Shown: piece by piece, positions 48,751 through 61,900 of the stretch
Layout: the number at the start of each line of letters is the position of its first letter
Numbering within the stretch: position 1 is the stretch's first letter
Assembly (NCBI RefSeq): GCF_000283155.1
Contig: NW_004454160.1
Span: 4,104,446 to 4,168,445, forward strand
Source of the DNA: Ceratotherium simum simum
Lineage: Eukaryota; Chordata; Mammalia; Perissodactyla; Rhinocerotidae
Length of the DNA stretch: 64,000 nucleotides
Direction of reading: 5' to 3'
Notes under the pieces: model-generated
Seen by the model: the letters and a program-made list of their open reading frames with translations, nothing else
Databases searched by the model: none
What the model was told of the DNA's origin: nothing
Made by a program: the position numbers and the translations under genes

Positions 48751-48906
48751 ATAAGCAGTAAAGGTATTCTCCCCGTCCTTCCTTTATATATAATCTCTAC
48801 CAACTAGGGATTCTGGGTAAAAAGCACTCAGGCTAGTGAAGGCATTGCATAGCTGCACGTCTGTCTCCCCTGTTCCCTCCCTAGGCGTTAGGCCGTTCTT
48901 TCATTT

Positions 48907-48945
<39 letters not shown>

Positions 48946-49175
48946 AAGAAGACTAGCCCTGAGCTAACATCCAATGCAAATCTTCCTCTTTTTTGCTGAG
49001 GAAGATTGGCCCTGGGCTAACATCTATGCCCATCTTCCTCTACTTTATCTGGAATGCCGCCACAGCATGGGCTTGGTAAGTGGTGTGTCAGTGCGGGCCG
49101 GGATCTGAACCTGCGAACCCCGGGCCACTGAAGCAGAGCACACGCACTTAACCACTGCACCACCAGGCCAGCCCC
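48907..49175 (-). mobile_element. ERE SINE with (TG)n tail
   Basis: Reverse orientation. The tail has become a TG microsatellite. The 14-bp target duplication gttctttcatttct lies on both sides. Confidence 0.93.
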
Positions 49176-51908
49176 ATGTTCTTTCATTTCTATCTCCATC
49201 CCTTAGCTACTGACTCCTGTGGTACTTTGTACTGTAACTGACCCTAATTTCATTTTTATTTGTGAAAACACTTTAATATAGGTTATACGCATAGGAATTC
49301 TAAATTCCTATTATAATTCTCTTTACACTTGCAGGTATGCCTTTTAATTCTTTCTCTCTTTTCCTAGGGCTAAATTCTACATAGCAGATAGCAGTACAAC
49401 ATCCCACTTTGTAAACCCAATTCTCTCAAGGTGTTATGGTAGACATCAAGATTTTGGATAACCAGCGAGGCCACACTGAGCACTGGTGTCTCCATGATTA
49501 CCTATTAGTGCAGGAGAATCTGGCTTCACCTTTGAGCCATGCTGAAAGCCACTTCATTGGGCAACAGAGACAATCAGAGAGAGGAAACAACCCACTGTTC
49601 ACATATAGCCATTCTAAACCACAAATGATTGCTAGAGAAAGGGGTCATGTCCCACAAAGATATCATTCTACCTACTGCTTTTCATAATAAGCACATGGCA
49701 ACAGGAGTCCTTGGCAGGGTTTCTAAAGGGCCCAGGATTCCATTCAGCCATGGCATGCCCAATGCCCTTTTTTGATCAACACTGCTAAAGAGAAGTCAAA
49801 CTATAAACCTTCCATGAAGGCAATTCTGTCACATAAGAAATACCTTATAAACTGGGTGCTTAGCAATGTTGTGCTTTGGTGACAGATGTTCACCATCTGG
49901 TTCTTTCAGCTGCACTATGCTGCTGTTTTATTCTCATATTCCAAGACCTGCTCTCACAGCAATAACACTAGCATTTGTACGGCACTTCATGGTTTATAAA
50001 GCATTTATTACCTCATTTCATCCTTGCCCAAGTCTGGAGAAGTAGGCAGGCAGATGTAAAAGGAAAACCTGGCAGTTATGGTGTCACATAAAGGCTGGCT
50101 GACACTGGCAGAATTCATGGGGCAGGACCTCAATTAGATCACTTCATGGTGGGATGGTGCCCATTGCTAGAGACTGCAAAGACCCACCCTGTCATGCCCA
50201 GACCTTAAGAAACTGACTCACAGAACGAAAATGAACATGAGCCTGAGATGGACACCAGAATGCTACCTTATTAATTTATGAGAAATCTCTACCCCAGGGC
50301 TAGGATTTAAGGATGCAGGTTTGGTATATTCCATCCCATTAGGAGAGTGGTTCCAACTTCTGCCTCCACCTCACATCCACAGTGTCTCACTGTTATAGTG
50401 TTAGATAATGTCACCTATCCAAGACATAATTAGGTGGCTCTGCTAGCTTAGAATCAGAACAATGAACACTAGAGAAACTGTTTAAGACACTGGAAGGAAT
50501 CGTACTGTAGATTACATTTGCCAAGGGGCTCCAAATATCGATGATTGTAGGTTATAATCCCTGCATACATCTCCAAACCAAAAGCAAGAATACTTGAACT
50601 TAAAGTTAACACTGCCTTTTTCCTAAACAGTGCTCGGAACAGACACTGACGCCGTGCATCTACCGCACCTTCTGACTGACGTGATCAATCTGTCTAGTCA
50701 AACAGGTTACAGTATGTAAATTTGCTACTAAATTCCCAGTAGAGCATGAGGTATATCTAATCCACACATCTTACAGAAGAACTGAGATGCCCAGGGAATC
50801 TGTAACTAGCCTAATATCAGACAATCAGCAAATGGCAGAGGCAGGGTTTGTACATTCTTGCTGGCCTGGGAGCCACTGCTTCTCAGGTGACACTATCTTT
50901 GCCCTTGTGTATTGATCTTATAACATAACTCCCGAGGGGTAATCTTACATCCTTGAGTTCCTGATTTTATCAGGGAGCTCACGGTAGCTGCTGAGTTCTG
51001 AAAACAATGCCCACCTTATACATGTGGAAACCAAGGTATAGAGAAGTTAATGACTTTTTTCAAGGTTACATTCCCAGCTAAGGTGAACCTGGAACTAGTT
51101 AAGTCTAAGTTCTACACCAGAACTCTCCCCATCAGGCCATACTGTGTTTACCTTTGTAGGCCTTTAGACCTTGTTCTTAGGGGCACCTTTGGTTAAACAG
51201 GCTCCAGTGCCTCAGTCCATACTGTGACTGGGTTAACTAGTCTTTCATTTCCTAATCCCAACTCAAAGAAGGGCAATAATTCTATCTAGGAAGAACTACA
51301 ATTCTTTCTAGTGGAAATTAGCAGAATAAGTGTTTTAGAAATTGCTGCTAATGGGAAGAAGGAAATCTGAATCGTTTCCCAAAGTATAAAAGTCTCAAGA
51401 GTATGTATTAGTCAGGGTACTAACTGCTACATAACCCCAAAATCTCAGTGGCTTAAAAAGAAATTATTTCCTGATCATGTCATCGTCCAATGTGGGCGAG
51501 CTGGGGTGGGAAGGGAGGTACATACGGGGAAGGCTTTGCTCCACAGTCATTCAGGAACTGAGGCTTACTAGTCTACCAAAAGTATCCATCGCCAAAAAAG
51601 AGGTTAAGAATCCCTGATCTAGTGGCTTCACAATTCTCTCGGGCCTTGTAGTCTTCCATCAGTTCCTTTGCATCTAGTGGGCTGATGAGGGAAAAAACAG
51701 CACGAAGAATCATTCACAAAGTTTTAGAAGGCAGATAAGAAATGACTTACATCACTTCTCTCCTCACTCCATTGACTAGAACTCAGTAATACGGACCCAC
51801 GTAACTGCAGTGAAGATGGAAATGTAGTCTCTCTGGGTGCCCAGGAGGAAAAGGAAATGCGGCTTAGTGAACACAGAGCATTACCTCTGCTACATTGTCA
51901 AACACGTA

Positions 51909-51914
51909 TTTATT
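51909..51914 (-). terminator. TTF2: Candidate TTF2 poly(A) signal
   Basis: AATAAA on the minus strand, about 870 nt after the stop codon and beyond an AT-rich degenerate repeat. It is the first canonical signal I could find downstream, but no transcript evidence is available. Confidence 0.3.
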
Positions 51915-52778
51915 GGACTATACCAATGATAATACAAATACTAAATGATAACAACAGTACTAAAGAAAACAATGATACTAAATGCTACAAATACTGTAAT
52001 TTTGTAAAAATACAAATACCGTAAAAATAATACAGATATTAAATTACATGATACAAATACTATATAATATGATAGCAATACTAAATGATATAATAACACT
52101 AAATGATGCGATACAAAATACTGAATGATACAATGATACAACTACTAAATAAACATCTGTTTATGTACCAAGCACCTCCTTGATCTTACCCTGAGAGGAA
52201 GAACTGCCTGGACTGAGACAACGGCAGAGGAATGGCCATAAGGGTCCACTCTCTGCTCGGCCCATAAAGAGATGGTTATAGGAGCAGCCTCATTGGCAGG
52301 AGAAACGAAGAGACGGGATGGGGCCTGTATTAGAAAAGGTAACAACACTGGGTCCCCCATTAGCTGAGAAGAGAAAGCAACAGAGGGCTTTTTGAGCTTT
52401 TACTGAAGCTTATGTACAACTCTCCCAGAACTATTTTCCAAAATTATCTAACTCTAAACCATTTTCTTTTTTTTTTTCTTGAGGTAACACTGGTTTATAA
52501 CATTATATAAATTTTGCATTTTCTTTTATCTGAAGTAATTTTTGGTTTCTATGTCACACATTAAATAAGTTGATTAACATGATTGCTTAACCAACTGGTT
52601 AACATGATAACTGATCCTCAATTCTCGGGACAAGATTATGTCTCATTCTGAGGAGGGCATAAGGCCCGATGGTGAAATGGAATGCCAAGGAGAGAGCAAA
52701 GGACTATGGCTAGGTTGTTATCACCAGATCCTAACACAAACCAACAATGGCAGTATTCTGAGCCCTATAAACAGGAAG
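51915..52778 (-). other. TTF2: Presumed TTF2 3' UTR
   Basis: Region between the stop and the candidate poly(A) signal. It holds a T-rich tract (about 52,465-52,480, plus strand) and the degenerate AT-rich repeat at 51,925-52,155. Its extent is inferred only. Confidence 0.35.
51925..52155. repeat. Degenerate AT-rich tandem repeat
   Basis: Words like gatacaaatactaaat recur in decayed form for about 230 bases with irregular spacing. It lies in the presumed TTF2 3' UTR or just beyond it. Confidence 0.75.
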
Positions 52779-52923
52779 TTAGATGCCAAAAAGGACTTTG
52801 AGGTCAGCCAAGGTGAGCTTGGTGACAGATTTTCCAGATCCTGATAGAACCTGCTTGGCCAAATCTTTCTTTTTTTCTTGGAGCTGCAAGATCTTCTCTT
52901 CCACTGTTTCCTCACAAATAAAT
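52779..52923 (-). CDS. TTF2: TTF2 terminal coding exon, 145 nt
   Basis: After acceptor ttttttag it completes lysine and reads [23 protein letters not shown] to D-L-K-V-L-F-G-I. The stop TAA is at 52779-52781. The helix that follows motif VI and the conserved C-terminal FGI are both present. Confidence 0.97.
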
Positions 52924-55900
52924 CTAAAAAACAGACAAGCAAACAATCAAAAACCCAACGCAGAATATCTAATAACATATTCAAACTTCCATGTATGTAT
53001 TAGTTTTTAAATGAGATTTGTTCCTTTATTTAAGTTTTCTTAGGTTTGGTTAAGAACTTTGTGTTTAGGAGATTCAAACAACCTTCACTAGATATATGTC
53101 CATTTAAAATGACGTGACTTAAATTGACTTTTTATTTCTTTCTGAAGCTAAGATAATTGATAAATGCCAAAATAAGCAAAAAATATCCCTATCCAAAAAA
53201 CTGTAGATCCAGCTTTCACCCAAAAAGCTCCACCTTGATAAGGTCAGAAGGCCTTAAAGTTTATGAAGTTTCTGGTATGTATATTGTGCTAGTTTAAGTA
53301 CAGAGTGTCTCATTTCTTGGCTAATGCAGGTTTTGCAAACTGGAAATGCTGCATTCATTCACTCATTGTATTGATTAAGCATTCACTATATGCCATGTAC
53401 TATGCTAGGTGTGGGGATGGAGAGATTAATAATCTTGATCTCAAAGAGAACACAAGAGAAAGACATGAAAATAAACAATGTTAATAATAATAGGACCTGG
53501 AAAGTGCTATAATGGAAACATGTCCAGTGTGCAAAAGGAGTAGAAGGAAATCTGTCTGGAGTATTCAGGGAAGGCTCCATTGAAGAGTTAACTCTTAACG
53601 TGTCTTGTAGGATGAGCAAGGGAATGCCAGATGGAACAGTGGGGAGGGCATCTGGGGAATGGGAATGTGTGTAAAACTATGGCTGAGTTTTAGAACATGG
53701 TATGTTGGAGGAAGCTCAAGTCAGCCAGTCTGGCCAGGGCAAAAGTCAAAAGGACTCCACCATGTTGTACCACAATGGCAGAAGCTCAAGAGGCTGGCAG
53801 GGGGCCAGATCATGAGTGGCTTTGTAGGTCATGCTAAGAAATTTAGATTTGAAAGAGGGAAGTGGCACTGGAGATGGGAAGGAAGGGATGGTTATAGGAA
53901 ACATTTAGAAAATAAAATTAATGGACTTGCTATGTGAAAAGTGGGAAAGAAGGCAGAAACTAGTTTCTGGCTCTATGATTAGATAAACAGTGATACTATT
54001 CACAAAGACAAGGAATACAAAAGAATAAATAGATATGAAGTGGTAGGAAGAAACAATTTCAGTTTGTGACATTCTGAGTCCCTGGAACATGTAATAGTAA
54101 TTGCTGCATAGTGAGTCCTCAATAGGTGTTAGTTTTGAGTTGAATGAGATGAATGCATGAGGGAATAAATAATGGGTGAGTATGTGGACACTCAGATTCA
54201 GATATTTAGCAGGGATCTGGATATCTAGGTCTGAAGTCTAGGAGACCTTGGAACTGAAGATATAGATTTTGGACTTACTGGAGTAGACAGGATTATCAAG
54301 GGAGATACATACAGAGTGAGCTGAGAAAAGAGCTCAAGACAGGAAAACTAACATAATCACTGTATCTGACAAATTTTGGAATTCATTGGTGCCCCTTAAC
54401 AAGAGCAGTTTCAGTGGAACCATAGGGGTGAAAGCCAGTTTGCAAAGGTTGAGGAATGAGTGAGAGGTAAGCAAGTAAAGACAGACAGTGACTTCTAATT
54501 CTTCAGGAAACTTGGCCCTGAAAAGGAAGGAGAAAAAGAGGCCCATGGCTAGTGGAGTATAGCATTAAGGCAGGTTTTGTTGTTTTTAAAGAGAGGGGGG
54601 TCCCGAATAAAGGGACATTCTACAAAATAACTGGCTTGTGCTCTTCAAAAACGTCAATGTCATAAAACACAAGGATAGACTGAGGTATTGCTCCAGATTA
54701 AAGGAGACAAAAGAGTCACAACAACTGAAAGCTACTCAGGATCTAGGATTTTCTTTTGCTGTGAAGGACATCATTGGGACAAGTGGCAAAATTGAACAAG
54801 GTCCATAGATTAGGTAATAGTATTGTATCTATGTTGACATCCTGATTTTGATAATTTTATTGTGGTTATGTAAGAGAATATCATTTTTAGGAAATGCATA
54901 TTTTAGTAGTTAGGGGTAAACGTGCATCACGTCTACAACTTACTCTCATATGGTCCAGAAACAAGTTTACACACACACACACACACACACACACAGAGGA
55001 TATGGGAATTTTTTGGTATTATTCTGGCAACCACGAACTTTTGAGTATTAGTCTTCCAAGAATTCTTACATTATTTTCTATATATCTGAAATTATGTCAA
55101 AACAAAAGTTAAAAGCAAAAAATAAAAAGAGGGAGAAAGGAGGGTCCTTTCATGGGCTGCCTTGACTGAGACAAAGCTCACCATTATACACAAGCTTTTC
55201 TTCTTTTGCAGGGACCAATTCCAAGGTTACCCCCAAATTGCTTGTGTTCCCGTCCTGACAGTGAGTACCAAAGAGGATGTGCCCCAGGAGCATCACTAAT
55301 ATAGTGATCACCAAATATTTTACATTCTATTAAAACACTGCCTTTCACAAAAGCAGAACTTGGTCCTGGGAGACCTTTACTTACTTGTGTATAACAACAT
55401 CTTTCTGCTGCCCGACTCGGTAAATTCGGTCACAAGCTTGATCTTCAAGTGATGGATTCCTGTTAGAAGACATGTAAAGCTCAAAGGTACTGACATCCTA
55501 GACCAGGGTGGGCAAATCCAGCCTGCAGCCTGTTTTTGTACGGCTCTTAAGCTAAAAATGGTTGTGACATTTTTAAAGGTTTGTAAAAAAGCAAAAACTC
55601 ACAACAAAGAATATGCAACAGAGACCTATGTAGCCTGCAAAGCCTAAAATATTTACTATCTGGCCTAAAATATTTAAAGAGAAAGTTTGTAGATCTCTGT
55701 CTTAGGCTATATTGGTCTCAGAAGGGCTACGTGGGGGACCGGCCCCGTGGCATAGTGGTTAAGTGCACGCGCTCTGCTGCTGGTGACCGGGGTTCGGATC
55801 CCAGGCATGCACCGACGCACCACTTGTCAGGCCATGCTGTGGCGGCGTCCCATATGAAGGGGAGGAAGATGGGCACGGATGTTAGCCCAGGGCCACTCTT

Positions 55901-58900
55901 CCTCGGCAAAATGAGGAGGACTGGCATGGATGTTAGTTCAGGGCTGCTCTTCCTCACACACACACACTAAATAAATAAATATTTAAAAAAAAAAAGAAGG
56001 GCTACATGGGACTCAAAGTCCCAGATATCTTCCTGCTCTCTAATGAGGAACTGGGGTCAGATTGCTAATAGTCTCTCTTAGCACTATCATCAGTTGACGA
56101 CTGTAAGTAACAGAGGTGAAACCAATGCTCAAATCCGGTTACTAACCAGCTGGATAACCTTGGGTAAGTCATGTAACCTTAACCCTCTAGGCTTCAGATT
56201 GCTACCTGGAAATATGTGGATTGGCTAATGATCTCGAATACCTTTTTCACCTTTAATACTCTAGGATTCAACTGTGGGAGATCAAGATTTGGCCACCCTG
56301 AAATCTATCTCTTTACCTTGGTTGTTTTCTCTAGGGACATTTGACCTCCTCCACTAACTGCCTAAAGAATTTGACATGGTGGCTCCTTCCTGGAACAGAT
56401 CTATCATGATGGCTATAAAGATAATGTAGGATAGAGGTTACAATAGAAAAGGCACCAACAAGCCTCTCTTATCAGAAGTTCTGTCTCTCTGGCCACATTC
56501 TCTGGATGACCCTGCGAGGAGTTGCCAGACAATCATTTACATTTATAAGGGAAATCTCCATTTGTAAAGGTATCTCCCTCTCTGTTTTGAGAAGAGAGGG
56601 GGATGGCCTCATTTCTAGAGGCTTATCAACGTGGAAGTTGAGGCCTTAAAGCTGCATAATAACCTTACCCTTGTTTACTGTGCTTTAGTGGTAATCTCCT
56701 GGAACTGACTCCCCCACCCCCAAAATCCTCCTTTGTCATTGGCTGAACATGGTATTTAAGATGAGAATTTCTGCTATTGTGTTGAGAAACGCAGCGTCCC
56801 TGCTTTCTCCCATGTATACATGTTATTAAACTTGGTATTATTTTCTCCTGCTAACCTGTCTTGTTAATTATTTGGCCAGCCATAAGAACCTTAAGGAAAA
56901 GGGCAGAGGGAGATTCTCTCTCTTCCCCCGACACAACTAAGAAGATTTAATTGGTTTCCTTCTTTATAGATTCTCATTATCAACTCCAAATTAGTTTCTC
57001 ATCTTACCTCTTTAAAATCCTGAATAACGTTTCTCCATTTCAGAAAACAGCATAATTCCCAGTCTGCTTTCCTCACTCACATGTATAGGGGAGTCCCGAG
57101 TAAGACCTAAACACATTCTCCCCGAAGATAATAACAGGTGGGCCTGTTTGTGCCCATCTGGGCTGCCTGGAGAATCAGACAAATGACAATCGCCAGCAAC
57201 ACTGCCCGGTGCAGCAACCCTGACTGGCACAACTGGAAAACGAAAAACTGGGACTAATTATGACGCTTTCTCCTGGCAACCTACTAACTCATCCATCTCG
57301 TGTCCAGGAAAAAGTCTGCTATGCTCCTGGTGTTGAGGCTACATGTAGCGAGGCCCAGGGCTCTGTGTTCAGTGTATGTCTAACACAATTAGAAAATTCC
57401 CTTCCCTTTTCCTCTTGGAGTAACATTTCTCCCTCTTCTCCGGGGTTGAGATTTCCTTGGATGTAAACAAATATGTCTGAAATATGGTATTCTGAAGAGG
57501 TAAAACTGAGCAATGTAGCTTTTAGCCTTGAGGAAAAGACCCTGCTCCCAGTTTCCATAGCAACAGATGTGCGATTAACAATGAAGTGAATGGACTATTT
57601 TAAGTAGTCACTTGAAGCCCTGCTTGCTCAGGAATTCAGAGCCCTCAACTAGCCCTACACCCTGTTTTGATCTGTATTTATACACATGTATGCACAGAGG
57701 CATCTCCATGATACAACAAGACCACATTTGTCATAAGAAGTCAGGCCCTACTGTTCCTCTAGCCCACTGGTCTCCCTGCTATGCTGGGACAACTCAAGAA
57801 AAATCCAGAATCGTTACCAGTGCATATCCAGAAGAAAAAGATGGTTTCCTCCACTTAGGTTTAGACCAACACCTCCAGCCAAGAGAGAGATTAGCATAAC
57901 CTTCAAAAGGAAGCACACAAATTAACTTTATACGGATTTGGTCTCATAATACATCTCTCCTCTGTCTCAGGTTCAAGCCCAATATCAGTACAAATAAGCA
58001 ATATGCTCCTATCAAATTTCTTTCTGCCATCCTAAATGCATTGTTTTAAAACTCTGAGATACTATCTCCCATGCCTCACCTTTGAGAAAATTCTCACTTC
58101 ACTTTTTTTTGTGAGTCAATCTCAAAACATTAATTGTGTGCCTGCCAAAATACACGAATACTACAATTTAGAGCACTGGGGGTGGTCGGCTCAATAAACT
58201 TTCCATTAACCAGATTCTGTCTATGTCATCAGTCCCCCCACCATGGCTATGATTCTCCTGCCTGTCATTCAACTAATGCTCTCCAAATTCTTACCATCTG
58301 TAATCAGATGGCTTGTTCTTCCACTTCCCTCCATACTTCCTCATAGCAAAATCCCACCTATCCTTCCAGGCTTGCCTCCTCCACCAAGATTCTCGTGATC
58401 CTGACCAGTTCTGCTCTTACTCTCCTGTTAGCTCTCATATTTTATTCTCTTTAGAGTATTTGCACACTTTGCTATGTACCCCAATAAATGTCTAATAAAT
58501 TAAAAGCACCTGGAGGGATCAAGGCTATGAATATTTTTAAACTGAGGTGCTATGTTAGAATTTTCTCTGTATAACTGAGAACAATTTGCTCTTAATTACA
58601 TAGCTCTGTGACCAGCTTGTACCTGAGGGCCCCTGGAGCTGTTAAATGCCTCTACCAAGTCCATTCTCTGTTTGGGGTTGACAGAGCCATCAATGGTGGC
58701 ATAAGTCAGTCCATGCTTCTTAAGGTGCAACGCTACAACTTTCAGCATGCTGGTCCACTGAGAGACAATGACGCTGGAAGGAAGGATGAAGAAAAAACCA
58801 CCCCTTCAGATAGATTAAACAAACTCATCTGCAGAGCTTTAACACCCCTGTTATTCTCAAGATTCAATTATCAAATGTGGATGAGGAAAGGCCTCCTGCT

Positions 58901-61900
58901 ATGTAAGGGGAAAAGGCACACACTGAGGTCACGTTACAACATTATAATGCTTCCAGTTATTTCTAGATTCAGTCTACAACTTGTGCTAAACGTGGTCAGA
59001 ATAGAGTGGTGGCTAAACTAATGTAACGACTGCGGCCTCCTATCATTTAGGGGCCTGGCGCTCATCCAGAGATCTGTGGTCCTGCAGAAAAGGCATACAG
59101 GCCACCCTCCCTTTGCCAATCAGAATGACAAGCTGCTAGGGCTTCTCTATTCCCCCCATGCTATGTTTTAATTAGAGTTTTAAGTTTTTAGATCAAAATA
59201 TTTCAAATATACAAATGCAGGTGATAACACACATGTAACGTGTAACAAATAACAGATGGGCCTCCCTGTCCCCACGTACCCAGCTCAAGAACATTCCCAG
59301 CCTGCAGGGGCTCCCTGTCTGGTCACTCTCCTCTCTCCCTCTTGCATCTCTTACTCTCTCGCTCTTCTTTAGATGCTTCTTGACTTTGAAACATTTCTTC
59401 AGATGCTTAGCTTACTCTGATCCTCCAGGGATTTCCTTTTCAATCAGTGCCACAAATATTTTCATTAGAAATCATAGGGAATTTGTACTATAACCTCAGT
59501 ACGTTCTTCTGAGCATGACAAGGTCCTTGAAATAAAAAGCTAAGACTAACTATTGGCAATAACAAATTTTCTTAATTACAAGCAATATCTGGATAATGAA
59601 ATAACACACTTACCTCTTTTGGGACCCTGAATTTCTTCGGATTACCTCCAATTCTGCCAATAGAGACGAAATCTGGGAAAAGGTTACATTAACATACGTA
59701 GGTTTAAGCAAATTCACTTTTCTCCATTTTCTCTCCCCTGAATCACTGAAGCGGTCACCCGGATGGCCTCTCTGCTTCTGGTCTTACTTCTCTCTAATCC
59801 ACTCTCCTCTCTGCAGCCTGAGGCCTATTTCTAAAATATCAGTTTGTCACTCACCTCCCCTGGCTGAAGCCCCTGCAGTGGCTTCCCACTAGGATAACGC
59901 TCAGGCTCCTTACAACAACCCACCAGATCCTTGCTGCTCTGGCCTCTACTTACGTTTCCAGCCTCATCTCTCACTATGCCCTCCTCAAACGACACTCCAG
60001 TCATACCAAAATTCTTCCTCCACTAAGCCATGCTTTGTCTCATCTTTGTCCATTCTGTTCCCTCTGCCTAGAACACCCTAACGTGTCAGCTTAATGTCAC
60101 TTCTTCTTGGAGGTCCTCCCCAACCTCCAAAGTATGGGTCAGGTGCCCAGTGCCTATGTGCTACTCTAGTACCTTTTATTTCTATTACTATGGTCTTTTT
60201 CATACTATATATTAATTGCTTATTAATCATCTCTTGTTCTCATGACTTGAGATGCTCCAAGGAGGCCGAGCCAGCATATTTCTGGTTCATTTCTGTACCC
60301 CTAGCACCTAGCACATTGCTGGACCAGAGAAGGTACTATCCTAACATCTGCGGAAGGAGAAAGTGAAAGAGTTTTACCCAGTTTAATGCCTGCTCTAACT
60401 GTTGTTGAAGAAGAGGACCTGTCCAGACTGAGGAACACTTGCTACAGCTTCCAAACAAGCTCTCTGGGTATTTATCAAAACCCCTCAGGGCACATTCAAG
60501 TCCACATGGGAGCAGTCAGTAAGAACACACAGCCATGACTTTGGAGAGCAGCTGGGTTCATTCTTCCAGACCGCTAATGTGTATGACCTTCTAAAAGCCT
60601 CCAAGGGCCCCAGAGTTCATCCCCAGAATGGTGGAGGAGAAAGAAAATTGGACCATGAATTAGGAGATGAAGAAAGTTCTTACTCTGCCATCACATGGCT
60701 GTACCACTTTGGAACTCCCAATTAAGAGCTCAGATTCCTCATCAGTAAAAAAAAAAAAAAAAAAGGGCTGAGCCAGATGAACTCTGAGGTGCCCTCAGCT
60801 CTTCCATTCTACACTGTTGTTACAGTGGTAACCTGGAGAGGCCCCCACAAGTGAGGCTGCTTTCCAATCTAAACAAACATGCTGATGTCTGGGCAGGAAG
60901 TCACAGGACTGTACCATTTTGAATTAGTAGGAAGAAAATAAGCAGGTATGTGAAGTGCCTGGTGTCTTGGCAACTTGAGGTTATGGAAAGTGCTCTGATT
61001 GTCACATGAAAAAGCTGGTGATAGGTATTTTGAGAAAACTGCAGTGGGAGAGCAGGATTCATGGTCCATGAGCTGGGGTCAAATTCCAGTAACACTGTGC
61101 CTGAGTTTAGGTTTGTGCTACCAAAGAAAATTTCCTTCCCTACGTGAAACAACCTTAAATGGTCTGAACTCCTACTAATGGGCTTACATCAAGAAGCCTT
61201 GTGCATAAATATTACCTGAGTATTAGGAAAGGAACATAAATTATTAGGAATATAAGTTTTAACCCACTAGCTAACTCCAAAGGTGCTAAGACATGAAGTT
61301 TGGCCGCATATGGTGCTCTTCTCTCAGTTATTAGTGGTAAAAACCTAGGTAAATATTTTAAAATTTTAATTAAAAGTAATTCCTAAGTAACATCATTCCC
61401 CTGGCAGTGACCTCCTTTCTAGTTACATTTTTTTTAAAAAGCCTTTGAAGAGAGGTTGAGGCTAGGAAGGGCAGCTTAAGACAGCAGCAGAGAGGGAAAC
61501 AAGCCCCACTTTCAGGGTGTGCAAGCTAACGGAGCACATTCCAAGCCAGCCAACAGAAAGGCAGGACTCAAGTTACAGCGTAACTGTGCCTTCCTCTAAT
61601 AGAACTCTTCAGCCTTAAAAAGCTTTAATGAAAATAGAACAGAATGACTAATGAAGATAGAGGCTGTGTAGGAAACAATACTCACTGATAGAAGCCTTTC
61701 GACAAATCAAAGCACTGGCACTCAGATGCACTACACAGTCTCCAGGGTCAGCCTTCACTATTTTCCTTTAAAGCTTTCCTGAAGCAAACTGCTTACTCAC
61801 TTAGGCCCTGTTGCTAGTGTAAACCTGATAGGCTCCTTTCCTAGTCATCCACAACAGAAAATCTGCCTTGATGCAGGGGCCAGCCCAAATCCCTCTCTGA

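Larger units (their letters stand above)
43096..51908. other. Intergenic region between convergent TRIM45 and TTF2
   Basis: No gene seen. It contains MER20 (43,920-44,126), a long L2 with an embedded MLT1 (about 44,400-47,075), an L2 tail (48,090-48,340), the tRNA-Glu/RTE composite (48,341-48,750) and an ERE SINE (48,907-49,175). About 49,200-51,900 is mostly unassigned; 51,412-51,700 looks like a very old LTR or similar repeat. Confidence 0.7.
52924..55384 (-). other. TTF2: TTF2 last intron
   Basis: Holds an L2 fragment (about 53,345-53,900), an L1 3' UTR (about 54,595-55,125) with an internal (AC)n run at 54,969-54,995, and otherwise unremarkable sequence. Confidence 0.8.
55460..57817 (-). 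other. TTF2: TTF2 intron before the motif VI exon
   Basis: Carries a hAT-type remnant (55,500-55,704), an ERE SINE (55,736-55,994), a MIR (56,110-56,270) and an old LTR (about 56,270-56,936). Nothing was recognised at 56,940-57,810. Confidence 0.8.

Noticed and set aside
51412..51700. Possible MLT-type LTR
   Set aside because: The start (gtattagtcagggtactaac) recalls such elements, but the rest is too diverged to assign without a search.
55212..55260. 49-base plus-strand segment with good AG and GT borders
   Set aside because: It looks like an exon by its splice sites, but it is antisense to TTF2, has no partner exon and no recognisable product. Chance is likely.
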